The notes under the pieces are model-generated. The model did not search any database. It had not been told where the DNA came from and worked only from the letters and a program-made list of their open reading frames with translations. This document shows, one piece after another, positions 1 through 5,327 of a DNA stretch of 5,327 nucleotides; position 1 is the stretch's first letter, and every line of letters begins with the position of its first letter. Both the position numbers and the translations under genes were made by a program. The DNA comes from Nitrospirota bacterium (lineage in GTDB: Bacteria; Nitrospirota; Thermodesulfovibrionia; Thermodesulfovibrionales; JdFR-85). The stretch is from positions 1-5,327 of the forward strand of contig JAADHP010000109.1 of assembly GCA_013151785.1 (NCBI GenBank), read 5' to 3'.

Positions 1-32
1 ACCAGGAGGGTGAATTGCAAAATTCCCTCGGA

Positions 33-52
33 AGCAGCCATGGATGGCTGCT
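33..52 (-). terminator. Strong hairpin after the operon, possible terminator
   Basis: An 8-bp perfect stem (AGCAGCCA / TGGCTGCT) closes a 4-base loop about 60 bases past the stop codon of the last operon gene. Read on the minus strand, the stem can be extended through an imperfect ATTCTC / GAG..AAT base with bulges and is followed by a short AATTTTGC, so the U-tract is weak. It could be an inefficient intrinsic terminator or a 3'-end stabilising stem-loop. The hairpin itself is certain; its role as terminator is inferred from position. Confidence 0.4.
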
Positions 53-112
53 GAGAATGATGTGTAAGACTCTACCATACCACTGCTATAACTTTATCGC
101 TGGATCTGGGGT

Positions 113-1645
113 TTAATACCCTTTTAGAATAAACTGATTTTCCCTTGAGCGTGACTCACCGATGGATGTAACCCTGATGGCTGCCCTGTCATGTACAGGA
201 CACTTGTACTCACATATGCCACAACCAATGCAGAGTTTGGGGTCAAGATGGGGTCGTTTCAATGCTATCTTTTTCCCATCCCTTGTGGTTACCTCCACAT
301 ATTCAAACCATATGGCCTTTGGAGAGGTAGGACATACCTCTTCACATACTATACACTGGATGTTCATTGCCCATGGCAGACACCTCCCCCTGTCAAAAAA
401 GGCTGTGCCTATCTTTATGGGTTTCTCATAGGGGCCCTTTCCGATCTTTTCCTCTACTGTAAGGGGCCTGATGGCACCTGTGGGACAGACATGACCACAG
501 AGCACACAGTTATACTCGCAGTAGCCAATCCTGTTTATCAGTATAGGGCTCCAGAGTCCTTCAATGCCTGCTTCAAGAAGTGAGGGTTGTATAGCATTGG
601 TGGGACACACCCTCATGCATTCCCCACATTTTGTACATCTTTTAAGAAAGTCCCTCTCCATGAGGGAGCCCGGTGGTCTTATTACCAGAGGCTCTGAAGT
701 CGTGGCAGCGCTTACAGTGCTTCTCATTACAGGGTAGAGTACCACCGTGGCCAGTGCAGTTTCCACCAGACGACGACGGTTAAGGTCAGGAGACATCTGT
801 ATGGAACTGTTTTGCCTTTTAAGACCATAATGTATGGCACCCTCAGGACAGTCCTCAATACAGTTCATACAGAGATGACATTCAGAATAGAGTATCTCAC
901 TGTGGGGATTGCAGCCACCATGACAGTGTCTGAGGCATTTCATGCAATCCGTGCATCTGTCCACATCACGCCATATCCTCAGTATAGAAAATCTTGAAAG
1001 AAGACCAAGCATTGCACCAAGGGGACAGAGTAGTCTGCACCAGAGCCTTGTAATGAATCGGTTCAGGAATATTATAACCACAAAGATTATTCCAATAAGC
1101 ACTCCACCATGATATATGGTTGGCTTTGCATAGATTGTTCCTGTGAGGAGATGAACTGCTGGAAGCACAGTCATAGAAAGAGTTCTTGTAAAAAGAGACA
1201 GGGGATCAAAGAGTCCTATCTGTAGTGTGCCTGCCAGGGCAAGCACAAGCAGTCCCACAAGGATATAGTATTTGAGAGAATAGATTCTCCTGTAGAGATT
1301 AATGTTATAGTCATCAGCAGGTCTTCTTCTGTTAAAGATGTTGCTGACCCACTGATTCAGCACCCCGAAGGGGCATACCCATGAGCAGAAAAACCTGCCA
1401 AGAAAGAGGGTGAGTATAATTATTACAAGACCGAGGGCAAGTCCCCTGTAGAGGGTCCAGCTGGTAAGGAGGGTGCCCAGTCCAATAAGGGGGTCTATCT
1501 TCAGGAAGAGATTGACCTCATAGCCTTTTAGATATCTGAAGTCAGTAGCAAGGATCAGGAGTATGAAAAGTACAAAGAAAGAGACACCATATAACTGTCT
1601 TATGGATTTCAGGCTGAGAAGCTTATGAAATCTGAATCTCTTCAT
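113..1645 (-). CDS. NapH-like membrane protein fused to NapG/MauM-like polyferredoxin
   Basis: Probable membrane electron-transfer protein of 510 residues. The N-terminal half resembles NapH/NosR-type proteins: hydrophobic segments near residues 20-36, 68-85, 125-144 and 180-195, each pair followed by a CxxxCP motif (C87/C91, C203/C207), with arginine-rich loops after both, suggesting a cytoplasmic side. Two 4Fe-4S motifs follow (C231-C241, C256-C266). Then comes an RRR (290-292) with a short hydrophobic stretch, resembling the Tat-type N-terminus of NapG/MauM proteins. Four more cluster motifs follow: C337-C347, C376-C387, a long-spaced C422-x8-C431-C434-C438 typical of NapG/MauM, and C472-C482. 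That makes six 4Fe-4S motifs. By analogy with NapGH it would pass electrons between the quinone pool and a periplasmic partner; substrate and direction are unknown. The start at 1645 has GGGGGAG 8 bases upstream. A longer frame opens at 1711, but its start has no properly spaced ribosome site and adds 22 unlike residues. It overlaps the upstream DUF362 gene by 23 bases. Confidence 0.85.
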   Translation of the reverse strand: MKRFRFHKLLSLKSIRQLYGVSFFVLFILLILATDFRYLKGYEVNLFLKIDPLIGLGTLLTSWTLYRGLALGLVIIILTLFLGRFFCSWVCPFGVLNQWVSNIFNRRRPADDYNINLYRRIYSLKYYILVGLLVLALAGTLQIGLFDPLSLFTRTLSMTVLPAVHLLTGTIYAKPTIYHGGVLIGIIFVVIIFLNRFITRLWCRLLCPLGAMLGLLSRFSILRIWRDVDRCTDCMKCLRHCHGGCNPHSEILYSECHLCMNCIEDCPEGAIHYGLKRQNSSIQMSPDLNRRRLVETALATVVLYPVMRSTVSAATTSEPLVIRPPGSLMERDFLKRCTKCGECMRVCPTNAIQPSLLEAGIEGLWSPILINRIGYCEYNCVLCGHVCPTGAIRPLTVEEKIGKGPYEKPIKIGTAFFDRGRCLPWAMNIQCIVCEEVCPTSPKAIWFEYVEVTTRDGKKIALKRPHLDPKLCIGCGICEYKCPVHDRAAIRVTSIGESRSRENQFILKGY

Positions 1646-2618
1646 AATGAAGGCTCCCCCAGTTTCTGATTCCCAGTCCCCTTTTTTCACCAATCTCCAG
1701 AAAGGGTACATCCTCCACTTTTATATCAAGGAATCTCAGTGCATAAGAATCAAGGGCTACCTCATCGGTGCCTGCAATTATAGTGTTCTCCACTGACACA
1801 TCTGAGAGACTGCCTCCTGTAGGGCCATTGTGTCTTAAAACCCTGATAGCATCAACAATGGTAAGTGTTGGTCTAATTGCCTGTGCAAGGTCTGCAATGG
1901 ATATGTGAATGTTCTGATGGAGACGGTTTCTTTTGCCACCAAGTACACCATACCAGTTCTTCATTGCTATAGTGCAGCCACTCAGGGAATGCTGTTTGAC
2001 AATGGGCATATTGATCACCCTGTCCACCTGGTGATAGAATTTACTTACAGGCCATACCTTTAAGACCTCGCCCTTCAGGTCTGTTAAAACAAAGTCTGAC
2101 TCCTTTGAGACCTTTACTTTGCCTCCAGCACGCTCTGCTTCAGGCCCGATCTGTGTTCGCTCAAAGCATCTGTAAGGGTCATTGATGGTTGCATCCGTTA
2201 CCCATACCTCAGCTGCACCTGCATCAAGACAGAGCCTCACCATTGCTGAAACAAGATAGGGGTTTGTTGTTGCTGCAAGTTCTGGTTGACGGTCCCATCC
2301 GGCATTTGGTTTTATCAGGACCCGTTCACCATTCTTTATAAATCTGCCTATTCCACCAAGCCTCTGCAGGGCTGCCTGTAGCATTTTGTAAGGCTCTCTG
2401 CCATGAACTATAACCATCTGCGGATATGCACCAGAGATCCCCTCTCTGTAGTTTCCAAAGGTATATATCTGCTCTTTCTTCTTTCGTACAGGTTCATTAC
2501 TGTAGAACAAATAGCCCGCCACTCCCACAGATGCTGCTACAGTAGCGGTCTTTAAAAGGTTTGCAAGTAATTCTCTTCTTGTAAAGGTTCCTTCAGTTTT
2601 GTTGTATTTTGAAGACAT
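1623..2618 (-). CDS. DUF362 domain protein with Tat-like N-terminus
   Basis: A 331-residue protein of the DUF362 family, whose biochemical role is not established. The N-terminus has a twin-arginine motif (TRRELL, residues 13-18) and a hydrophobic stretch at about 23-39, but no clear cleavage site, so it may be exported yet stay anchored. DUF362 hallmarks are visible in order: IKPNAGWDR (102-110), TTNPYLVSAM (117-126), DAGAAEVWVTD (132-142), NMPIVKQH (203-210), AMKNWYGVLGG (218-228), the RNRLHQNIH stretch (230-238) and DEVALD (285-290). Some DUF362 proteins carry a ferredoxin domain; this one has no cysteine cluster motif, so any clusters would come from the neighbouring proteins. The start ATG shares one base with the stop of the preceding gene (TGATG) and has its own AGGAGAGG site; the 3' end overlaps the polyferredoxin gene. 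Family assignment is firm; the role in the operon is unknown. Confidence 0.85.
   Translation of the reverse strand: MSSKYNKTEGTFTRRELLANLLKTATVAASVGVAGYLFYSNEPVRKKKEQIYTFGNYREGISGAYPQMVIVHGREPYKMLQAALQRLGGIGRFIKNGERVLIKPNAGWDRQPELAATTNPYLVSAMVRLCLDAGAAEVWVTDATINDPYRCFERTQIGPEAERAGGKVKVSKESDFVLTDLKGEVLKVWPVSKFYHQVDRVINMPIVKQHSLSGCTIAMKNWYGVLGGKRNRLHQNIHISIADLAQAIRPTLTIVDAIRVLRHNGPTGGSLSDVSVENTIIAGTDEVALDSYALRFLDIKVEDVPFLEIGEKRGLGIRNWGSLHYEEIQIS
1654..1660 (-). promoter_or_regulatory. Ribosome binding site deciding the start at 1645
   Basis: GGGGGAG lies 8 bases before the ATG at 1645, inside the 3' end of the DUF362 gene. The alternative ATG at 1711 has GGAGG directly abutting it with no spacer, which is a poor arrangement. 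This supports the 510-residue form of the polyferredoxin. Confidence 0.65.
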
Positions 2619-3541
2619 CAGGGGTCCTCTCCTTGTAGAGGCATTTTATTGAGAATTTCCTTTATTTCGTCAATAGATATACTGCCAGAAAACCCTATCA
2701 ATCTCCCGGGAGCAGGAAAAAGATACCATCTTCCTTCATAAGGGTCATCTATTGTGTATATCTTATTCCCGTCAATAATGTTGAATTTAAAGGGAACATC
2801 ATTTTCCTTAAAATACCTCAGTAGCTTCTCCATAGTGTCTTTTATTTTTTTTCTGTCAGCCCTTTTCAGAAAAAGGGTTAACCCCCTCTCACCTATAGAA
2901 TATCTTCTTACCACAATCTCATTTAGAAAGGGTACTCCCATGAAAGCCTCTCTGTGGTATTCTGTTCTGATGATTGTACCTATCGGTGGAAACTCTTTCA
3001 GGATGTCAAGGGAACTGTCGGTTTTCCTGATACGGTCTGACAATGCCAGGGCTATCTTCTTAAGTGCAGGCGTTCCTTTCAGTTTACGTATCTTTATATA
3101 ATAGGGACCTTTTACAAAAGAGATACCTTCTTCAGCTACATAACCTGACACCCCTATGCTCACTGGCACTGCATCTGGTGAGGCTTCATCCACAAGAACA
3201 CCCAGGGCCTCCAATCCCCTGTTCATCCTGTATACCTCTGTTATGAACTGTCTGGTATTATTCCTATCCGTGTATTCCCTTACAATAAGCCCTCTAAATC
3301 CTGCACTTATAAAATACTCTGCATGGCCGTTGATGTATTCATAGAGATTATCTTTTCTGTAGATACGAACACTGCCCTGGGCATTGAAGTCATTTATCCT
3401 CTCAGGCAGGAGTGCCTTTAATTCAGCCTCAGGAGGAGCCGGTGAGAATCTGATAAGTTGAGGTTCATAGTGCTGACCTTCAAGATAAAGGGCTGCAAAA
3501 ATTGCTGGTAGGAGCAGAATTAAAAGTATCCTCCACCACAT
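2618..3541 (-). CDS. DUF6599-like exported or anchored protein, function unknown
   Basis: A 307-residue protein that I place, from its motifs, with the uncharacterised DUF6599 family. Residues 4-20 form one hydrophobic segment after MWWR, so it is a signal peptide or membrane anchor and the rest is probably outside the cytoplasm. The best family marker is NLYEYINGHAEYFISAGF (65-82), the 'YINGxAE' block, followed by REYTD (88-92) and a YRM..G.EALGVL stretch (104-116). The C-terminal half (about 184-300) looks like a second related alpha/beta lobe. No cysteines, cluster motif or catalytic signature is visible. Its start lies one base after the stop of the aldo/keto reductase (TGATATG) with no evident ribosome site, which points to translation by coupling. 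Its last base is the first base of the DUF362 gene. Being locked between these genes suggests a role in the same exported system, perhaps structural or assembly, but that is inference. Confidence 0.75.
   Translation of the reverse strand: MWWRILLILLLPAIFAALYLEGQHYEPQLIRFSPAPPEAELKALLPERINDFNAQGSVRIYRKDNLYEYINGHAEYFISAGFRGLIVREYTDRNNTRQFITEVYRMNRGLEALGVLVDEASPDAVPVSIGVSGYVAEEGISFVKGPYYIKIRKLKGTPALKKIALALSDRIRKTDSSLDILKEFPPIGTIIRTEYHREAFMGVPFLNEIVVRRYSIGERGLTLFLKRADRKKIKDTMEKLLRYFKENDVPFKFNIIDGNKIYTIDDPYEGRWYLFPAPGRLIGFSGSISIDEIKEILNKMPLQGEDP
2626..2633 (-). promoter_or_regulatory. Ribosome binding site of the DUF362 gene
   Basis: AGGAGAGG sits 7 bases before the ATG at 2618, within the last codons of the DUF6599-like gene. 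It confirms that start and suggests that translation here does not depend only on coupling through the TGATG overlap. Confidence 0.65.
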
Positions 3542-3542
3542 A

Positions 3543-4733
3543 TCAGGTGGTTATGGTAAGCATTTGATGAGCAGAAAGGAGCATATCTCGGATATTCAGA
3601 CCATGGGGACAGTACTCTTCACAGACAGCCTCTCTGCAATCCTTGCAGGAAAGGGCCTTCTTTTCAATCTGAGTGTATGCAACAATGGCCTCTTTTTCCA
3701 TACCATAGTCCTCGAAATACATCCTGTATCTCAAGGTTGTTGCAATGGGTATGTTCTCTGGACAGGCTGTTTCACATTGGTTGCAACCTGTTCTGCAGTA
3801 TTGTGACGAGTATAATGAGGCATATCTTTCTAATATCTTTGCATCCTGAGAGGTAAATCTCTGTCCTGATGCCTGCAGGTAGAGATTCAGGTCATTTACT
3901 GAACGCATGGTGATTACAAGACCACTTACCTCTTTGTGTTTCAGCACCCACTTAAGGGCTGCCACAGGAAAGGGTACCTCATCAGATTTTATCTCCATAT
4001 CTTTGGCACCTGCCAGTGTTTTCATGGCAATAACACCAATGCCTCTTCTGTATGCCTCCTTTATTACCTCAGGTAGTCGGGGAAACTTCATGAAGTTGAA
4101 GGCTGCCATTATAATATCAAAATGGCCTGATTTCACAGCCTCAAACATGAGTTCTTCCATATTATGAGGGCCATGGGAGGAGACAGCAAGGAATCTTATC
4201 TTGCCTTCCTTTTTCAGGGTCTCTACTGCTGAAAGCATCTCATTGTTCAGGAGTCTGTCAAGTTCTTCCCGCTTGCTTTTGCTGACCTCGCCTATGGCAT
4301 GGACAAAACAGATGTCAATATAATCTGTTCCAAGTCTCTTCAGGCTTGCTTCCACCATCCTTATGTAGTCTCTCTTTGTACTGCCAAGAAGAAGGTGTTT
4401 TGGATAGCCTCCCTGGCGGCAGAACTTTGTTGCTATGATGACCTTATCTCTCTTTATCCTTTTGAGTGCCTCGCCAACCTTTTCTTCAGCCCTTCCATAA
4501 TCAGGGGCTGTGTCAATATAATTTATTCCCCGATCTATAGCACGGAGTATGAGGGAAGGGTGGGGTGGTCTGCCTGTCCCCAGTGAGACGTCACTCATCT
4601 TCAGCCCTGTCTTTCCAAGGGGGCGGTATGCCATGACTGAAGGATTTGTATCCTTTGCAACAGACCTCAGGGGCAGACTTACGATAGATGTGCCAGCAAT
4701 AAGGGAGGTCTTTAAAAAATCCCTTCTGTTCAT
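3543..4733 (-). CDS. Tat-exported aldo/keto reductase with two 4Fe-4S cluster motifs
   Basis: A 396-residue oxidoreductase. The N-terminus is a textbook Tat signal (NRRDFLKTS, hydrophobic core to about residue 20) with a plausible cleavage after SVA at residue 26, so it should fold and load cofactors in the cytoplasm and then be exported. Residues about 36-290 are the aldo/keto reductase barrel. The usual catalytic tetrad is present: D74 and Y79 (NYIDTAPDYG), K103 (IIATKF) and H145 (CFVHAIG). The MRSVNDL block (276-282) lies where the family binds the nicotinamide cofactor phosphate. The C-terminal extension has two ferredoxin-like motifs: C313-x3-C317-x2-C320-x3-C324-P and C363-x2-C366-x4-C371-x3-C375-P. 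Iron-sulfur aldo/keto reductases are a known subgroup, but physiological substrates are mostly unassigned. It is the first gene of the operon, with a strong ribosome site and promoter upstream. The export signal and clusters suggest electron exchange with the polyferredoxin rather than simple NAD(P)H turnover. Confidence 0.88.
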   Translation of the reverse strand: MNRRDFLKTSLIAGTSIVSLPLRSVAKDTNPSVMAYRPLGKTGLKMSDVSLGTGRPPHPSLILRAIDRGINYIDTAPDYGRAEEKVGEALKRIKRDKVIIATKFCRQGGYPKHLLLGSTKRDYIRMVEASLKRLGTDYIDICFVHAIGEVSKSKREELDRLLNNEMLSAVETLKKEGKIRFLAVSSHGPHNMEELMFEAVKSGHFDIIMAAFNFMKFPRLPEVIKEAYRRGIGVIAMKTLAGAKDMEIKSDEVPFPVAALKWVLKHKEVSGLVITMRSVNDLNLYLQASGQRFTSQDAKILERYASLYSSQYCRTGCNQCETACPENIPIATTLRYRMYFEDYGMEKEAIVAYTQIEKKALSCKDCREAVCEEYCPHGLNIRDMLLSAHQMLTITT

Positions 4734-4738
4734 AGGGA

Positions 4739-4744
4739 CCTCCT
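4739..4744 (-). promoter_or_regulatory. Strong ribosome binding site of the aldo/keto reductase gene
   Basis: A perfect AGGAGG, 5 bases before the ATG at 4733. It fixes the start that gives the intact twin-arginine signal and marks the first gene of the operon as the best translated from its own site. Confidence 0.8.
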
Positions 4745-4761
4745 CTCAGGTTATTATTTTC

Positions 4762-4790
4762 ATTATAATTGACAACTCATGGATAGTCAA
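4762..4790 (-). promoter_or_regulatory. Near-consensus sigma-70-type promoter for the four-gene operon
   Basis: TTGACT (4790-4785), a 17-base spacer, then TATAAT (4767-4762): five of six and six of six matches to the housekeeping -35 and -10 boxes at optimal spacing. Transcription would begin near 4755, leaving a leader of only about 20 bases that includes the AGGAGG site. The position directly upstream of the first operon gene makes it the natural operon promoter. Sequence match only; no start-site data. Confidence 0.75.
4769..4790 (-). repeat. Inverted repeat across the -35 box and spacer, possible operator
   Basis: TTGACTA (4790-4784) and TTGTCAA (4775-4769) are inverted copies matching at 6 of 7 positions, separated by 8 bases. 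The left arm coincides with the -35 box and the right arm lies just before the -10 box. A dimeric repressor bound here would block polymerase. The spacing does not fit the FNR/CRP pattern (TTGAT-N4-ATCAA). Part of the symmetry could arise by chance in AT-rich promoter DNA. Confidence 0.4.
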
Positions 4791-4816
4791 GAAAATCGTT
4801 ATGTTGCTCTTTTTAT

Positions 4817-4830
4817 CAGAGATGGCTCTG
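4817..4830 (-). other. Small hairpin between the TumE-like gene and the operon
   Basis: A 5-bp stem CAGAG / CTCTG with a 4-base loop lies in the 132-base intergenic region, after the stop of the TumE-like gene and before the operon promoter. On the minus strand it is followed by an A-rich stretch, not a U-tract, so it is not a convincing intrinsic terminator. The rest of the region upstream of the promoter shows nothing I recognise. Confidence 0.2.
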
Positions 4831-4865
4831 TAGGAATAATGTTACAACCTGTCATTGGTAAGAGG

Positions 4866-5231
4866 TTATAAGAGAGGCAATCGGCCTCCTGGCTTAATCG
4901 TTCTCAGAATTTTCAGAACATCGGAAATGATTTTATCCATCGAGGGCCTCTCACAGGGAATATGGCTTGATGGATCTTTATAGGGATGATAGTGCCACTC
5001 CTTTAAATTGTCATATCCAAAGATGCGTTTGTTATTGTGTATCAACGCAAAATCCATACGCTCGTTTCTTGCATTATATCTTACTGCAAGGAATAAATTT
5101 TCACTAAGATGAACATTGCACTTAAGAGATTTTGGGGTTCTTAGAATAAATTCTATTTTATAATCTACGGAATGTTTTTGAAGCGAAGTTATTACATCTA
5201 AAAGAAAGGCGTCAACAGGGGTATTCTTCAT
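4866..5231 (-). CDS. TumE/DUF6516-like protein, putative toxin-antitoxin component
   Basis: A small soluble 121-residue protein with no signal peptide or membrane segment. The second half matches what I recall of the TumE (DUF6516) toxin-antitoxin family: FGYDN (71-75), WHYHP (79-83), a DP..HIPCE.PS block (86-97) and a closing helix (98-110), corresponding to the family's YDN..HHP...HKH...P(S/T)..(D/E) pattern. The N-terminal half is a helix followed by beta-strand-like segments. Family size is usually about 100-130 residues, so it looks complete. The start overlaps the stop of the preceding gene as ATGA, the usual arrangement of a co-translated toxin-antitoxin pair. By hand count the gene is about 36% G+C, below most stretches sampled from the operon (roughly 45-55%), which is compatible with a mobile accessory gene. 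Toxicity has been tested for few members, so activity here is only inferred. It is probably unrelated to the redox operon. Confidence 0.65.
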   Translation of the reverse strand: MKNTPVDAFLLDVITSLQKHSVDYKIEFILRTPKSLKCNVHLSENLFLAVRYNARNERMDFALIHNNKRIFGYDNLKEWHYHPYKDPSSHIPCERPSMDKIISDVLKILRTIKPGGRLPLL

Positions 5232-5327
5232 TCCTTCTTAAGACCCTTTAATTTTGCCAGTGCAGATAACAACTCCCTCTTTTCCATCTCAAGCATCTCC
5301 CAATCCATAAAATCTGCCTCCACCTCA
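5228..5327 (-). CDS. C-terminal end of an unidentified gene, possible antitoxin partner
   Basis: Only the last 32 codons and the stop are inside the window; the 5' part lies beyond the edge. The visible tail is a highly charged, probably helical stretch (EVEADFMDWEMLEMEKRELL, then an alanine/lysine-rich end, KGLKKE). The frame is open to the edge, and its TGA overlaps the ATG of the TumE-like gene (ATGA), which supports it being a real co-translated gene. Toxin-antitoxin context suggests the antitoxin, but no DNA-binding motif is visible in this fragment and I do not recognise the family. Confidence 0.6.
   Translation of the reverse strand, partial: EVEADFMDWEMLEMEKRELLSALAKLKGLKKE

Noticed and set aside
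3..116. A plus-strand frame open from the window edge to a TAA at 114-116, which could be the tail of a convergent gene.
   Set aside because: Only 37 codons, no recognisable sequence, and it runs through the strong hairpin and into the end of the polyferredoxin gene. It cannot be excluded without the flanking sequence, but nothing supports it.
162..997. Several plus-strand open frames opposite the polyferredoxin gene.
   Set aside because: They are shadows of the cysteine-rich minus-strand gene: no family resemblance, no good ribosome sites, and overlapping one another.
1646..1711. A 22-residue N-terminal extension of the polyferredoxin (start at 1711).
   Set aside because: Its ATG directly abuts GGAGG with no spacer, it lies wholly within the DUF362 coding region, and the encoded residues are hydrophilic and unlike a NapH-type start. 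The ATG at 1645 has a well-spaced GGGGGAG.
4769..4790. An FNR- or CRP-type site upstream of the operon.
   Set aside because: The arms resemble the FNR half-site TTGAT/ATCAA but carry C/G at the last position and are 12 bases apart instead of 4.
2754..4833. Plus-strand open frames opposite the DUF6599-like and aldo/keto reductase genes.
   Set aside because: Antisense shadows of clear minus-strand genes with Tat signals and family motifs; no supporting features of their own.
1..5327. CRISPR array, tRNA, rRNA, insertion sequence or attachment site.
   Set aside because: No regularly spaced direct repeats, cloverleaf-like segment, transposase motif or paired terminal repeats were seen; coding sequence fills nearly the whole window.

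Overview
This window carries six protein-coding genes, all read on the minus strand. The likely host is an anaerobic bacterium rich in iron-sulfur proteins, for example a Nitrospirota (Thermodesulfovibrio-like) or Desulfobacterota lineage. That rests on the gene families: a Tat-exported aldo/keto reductase with iron-sulfur clusters, a DUF362 protein, a DUF6599-type protein and a NapH/NapG-like ferredoxin. It also fits the moderate G+C content. No rRNA or tRNA is present to settle the lineage.

Layout in the direction of transcription (high to low coordinates). At 5327-4866 there is the end of an unidentified gene, followed with an ATGA overlap by a 121-residue protein resembling the TumE/DUF6516 toxin-antitoxin family. 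The 132 bases after it hold a near-consensus sigma-70-type promoter with a partly overlapping inverted repeat. From 4733 to 113 runs a tightly packed four-gene unit: (1) a Tat-signal aldo/keto reductase with two C-terminal 4Fe-4S motifs; (2) a DUF6599-like protein with an N-terminal membrane or signal segment; (3) a DUF362 protein with a Tat-like N-terminus; (4) a polytopic membrane protein that appears to fuse a NapH-like half to a NapG/MauM-like polyferredoxin half. The junctions are a 1-base gap, a 1-base overlap and a 23-base overlap, so the genes are almost certainly co-transcribed and partly translationally coupled. The last 112 bases (1-112) hold no convincing gene, only a strong hairpin that may end the transcript.

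Working model (inference): the four products form an extracytoplasmic redox system at the membrane. The exported reductase would exchange electrons through its own clusters with the membrane polyferredoxin, and so with the quinone pool. The DUF362 and DUF6599-like proteins would be exported or membrane-anchored partners of unknown role. The substrate cannot be read from the sequence. The TumE-like pair is probably a separate accessory unit; it is more AT-rich than most of the operon.
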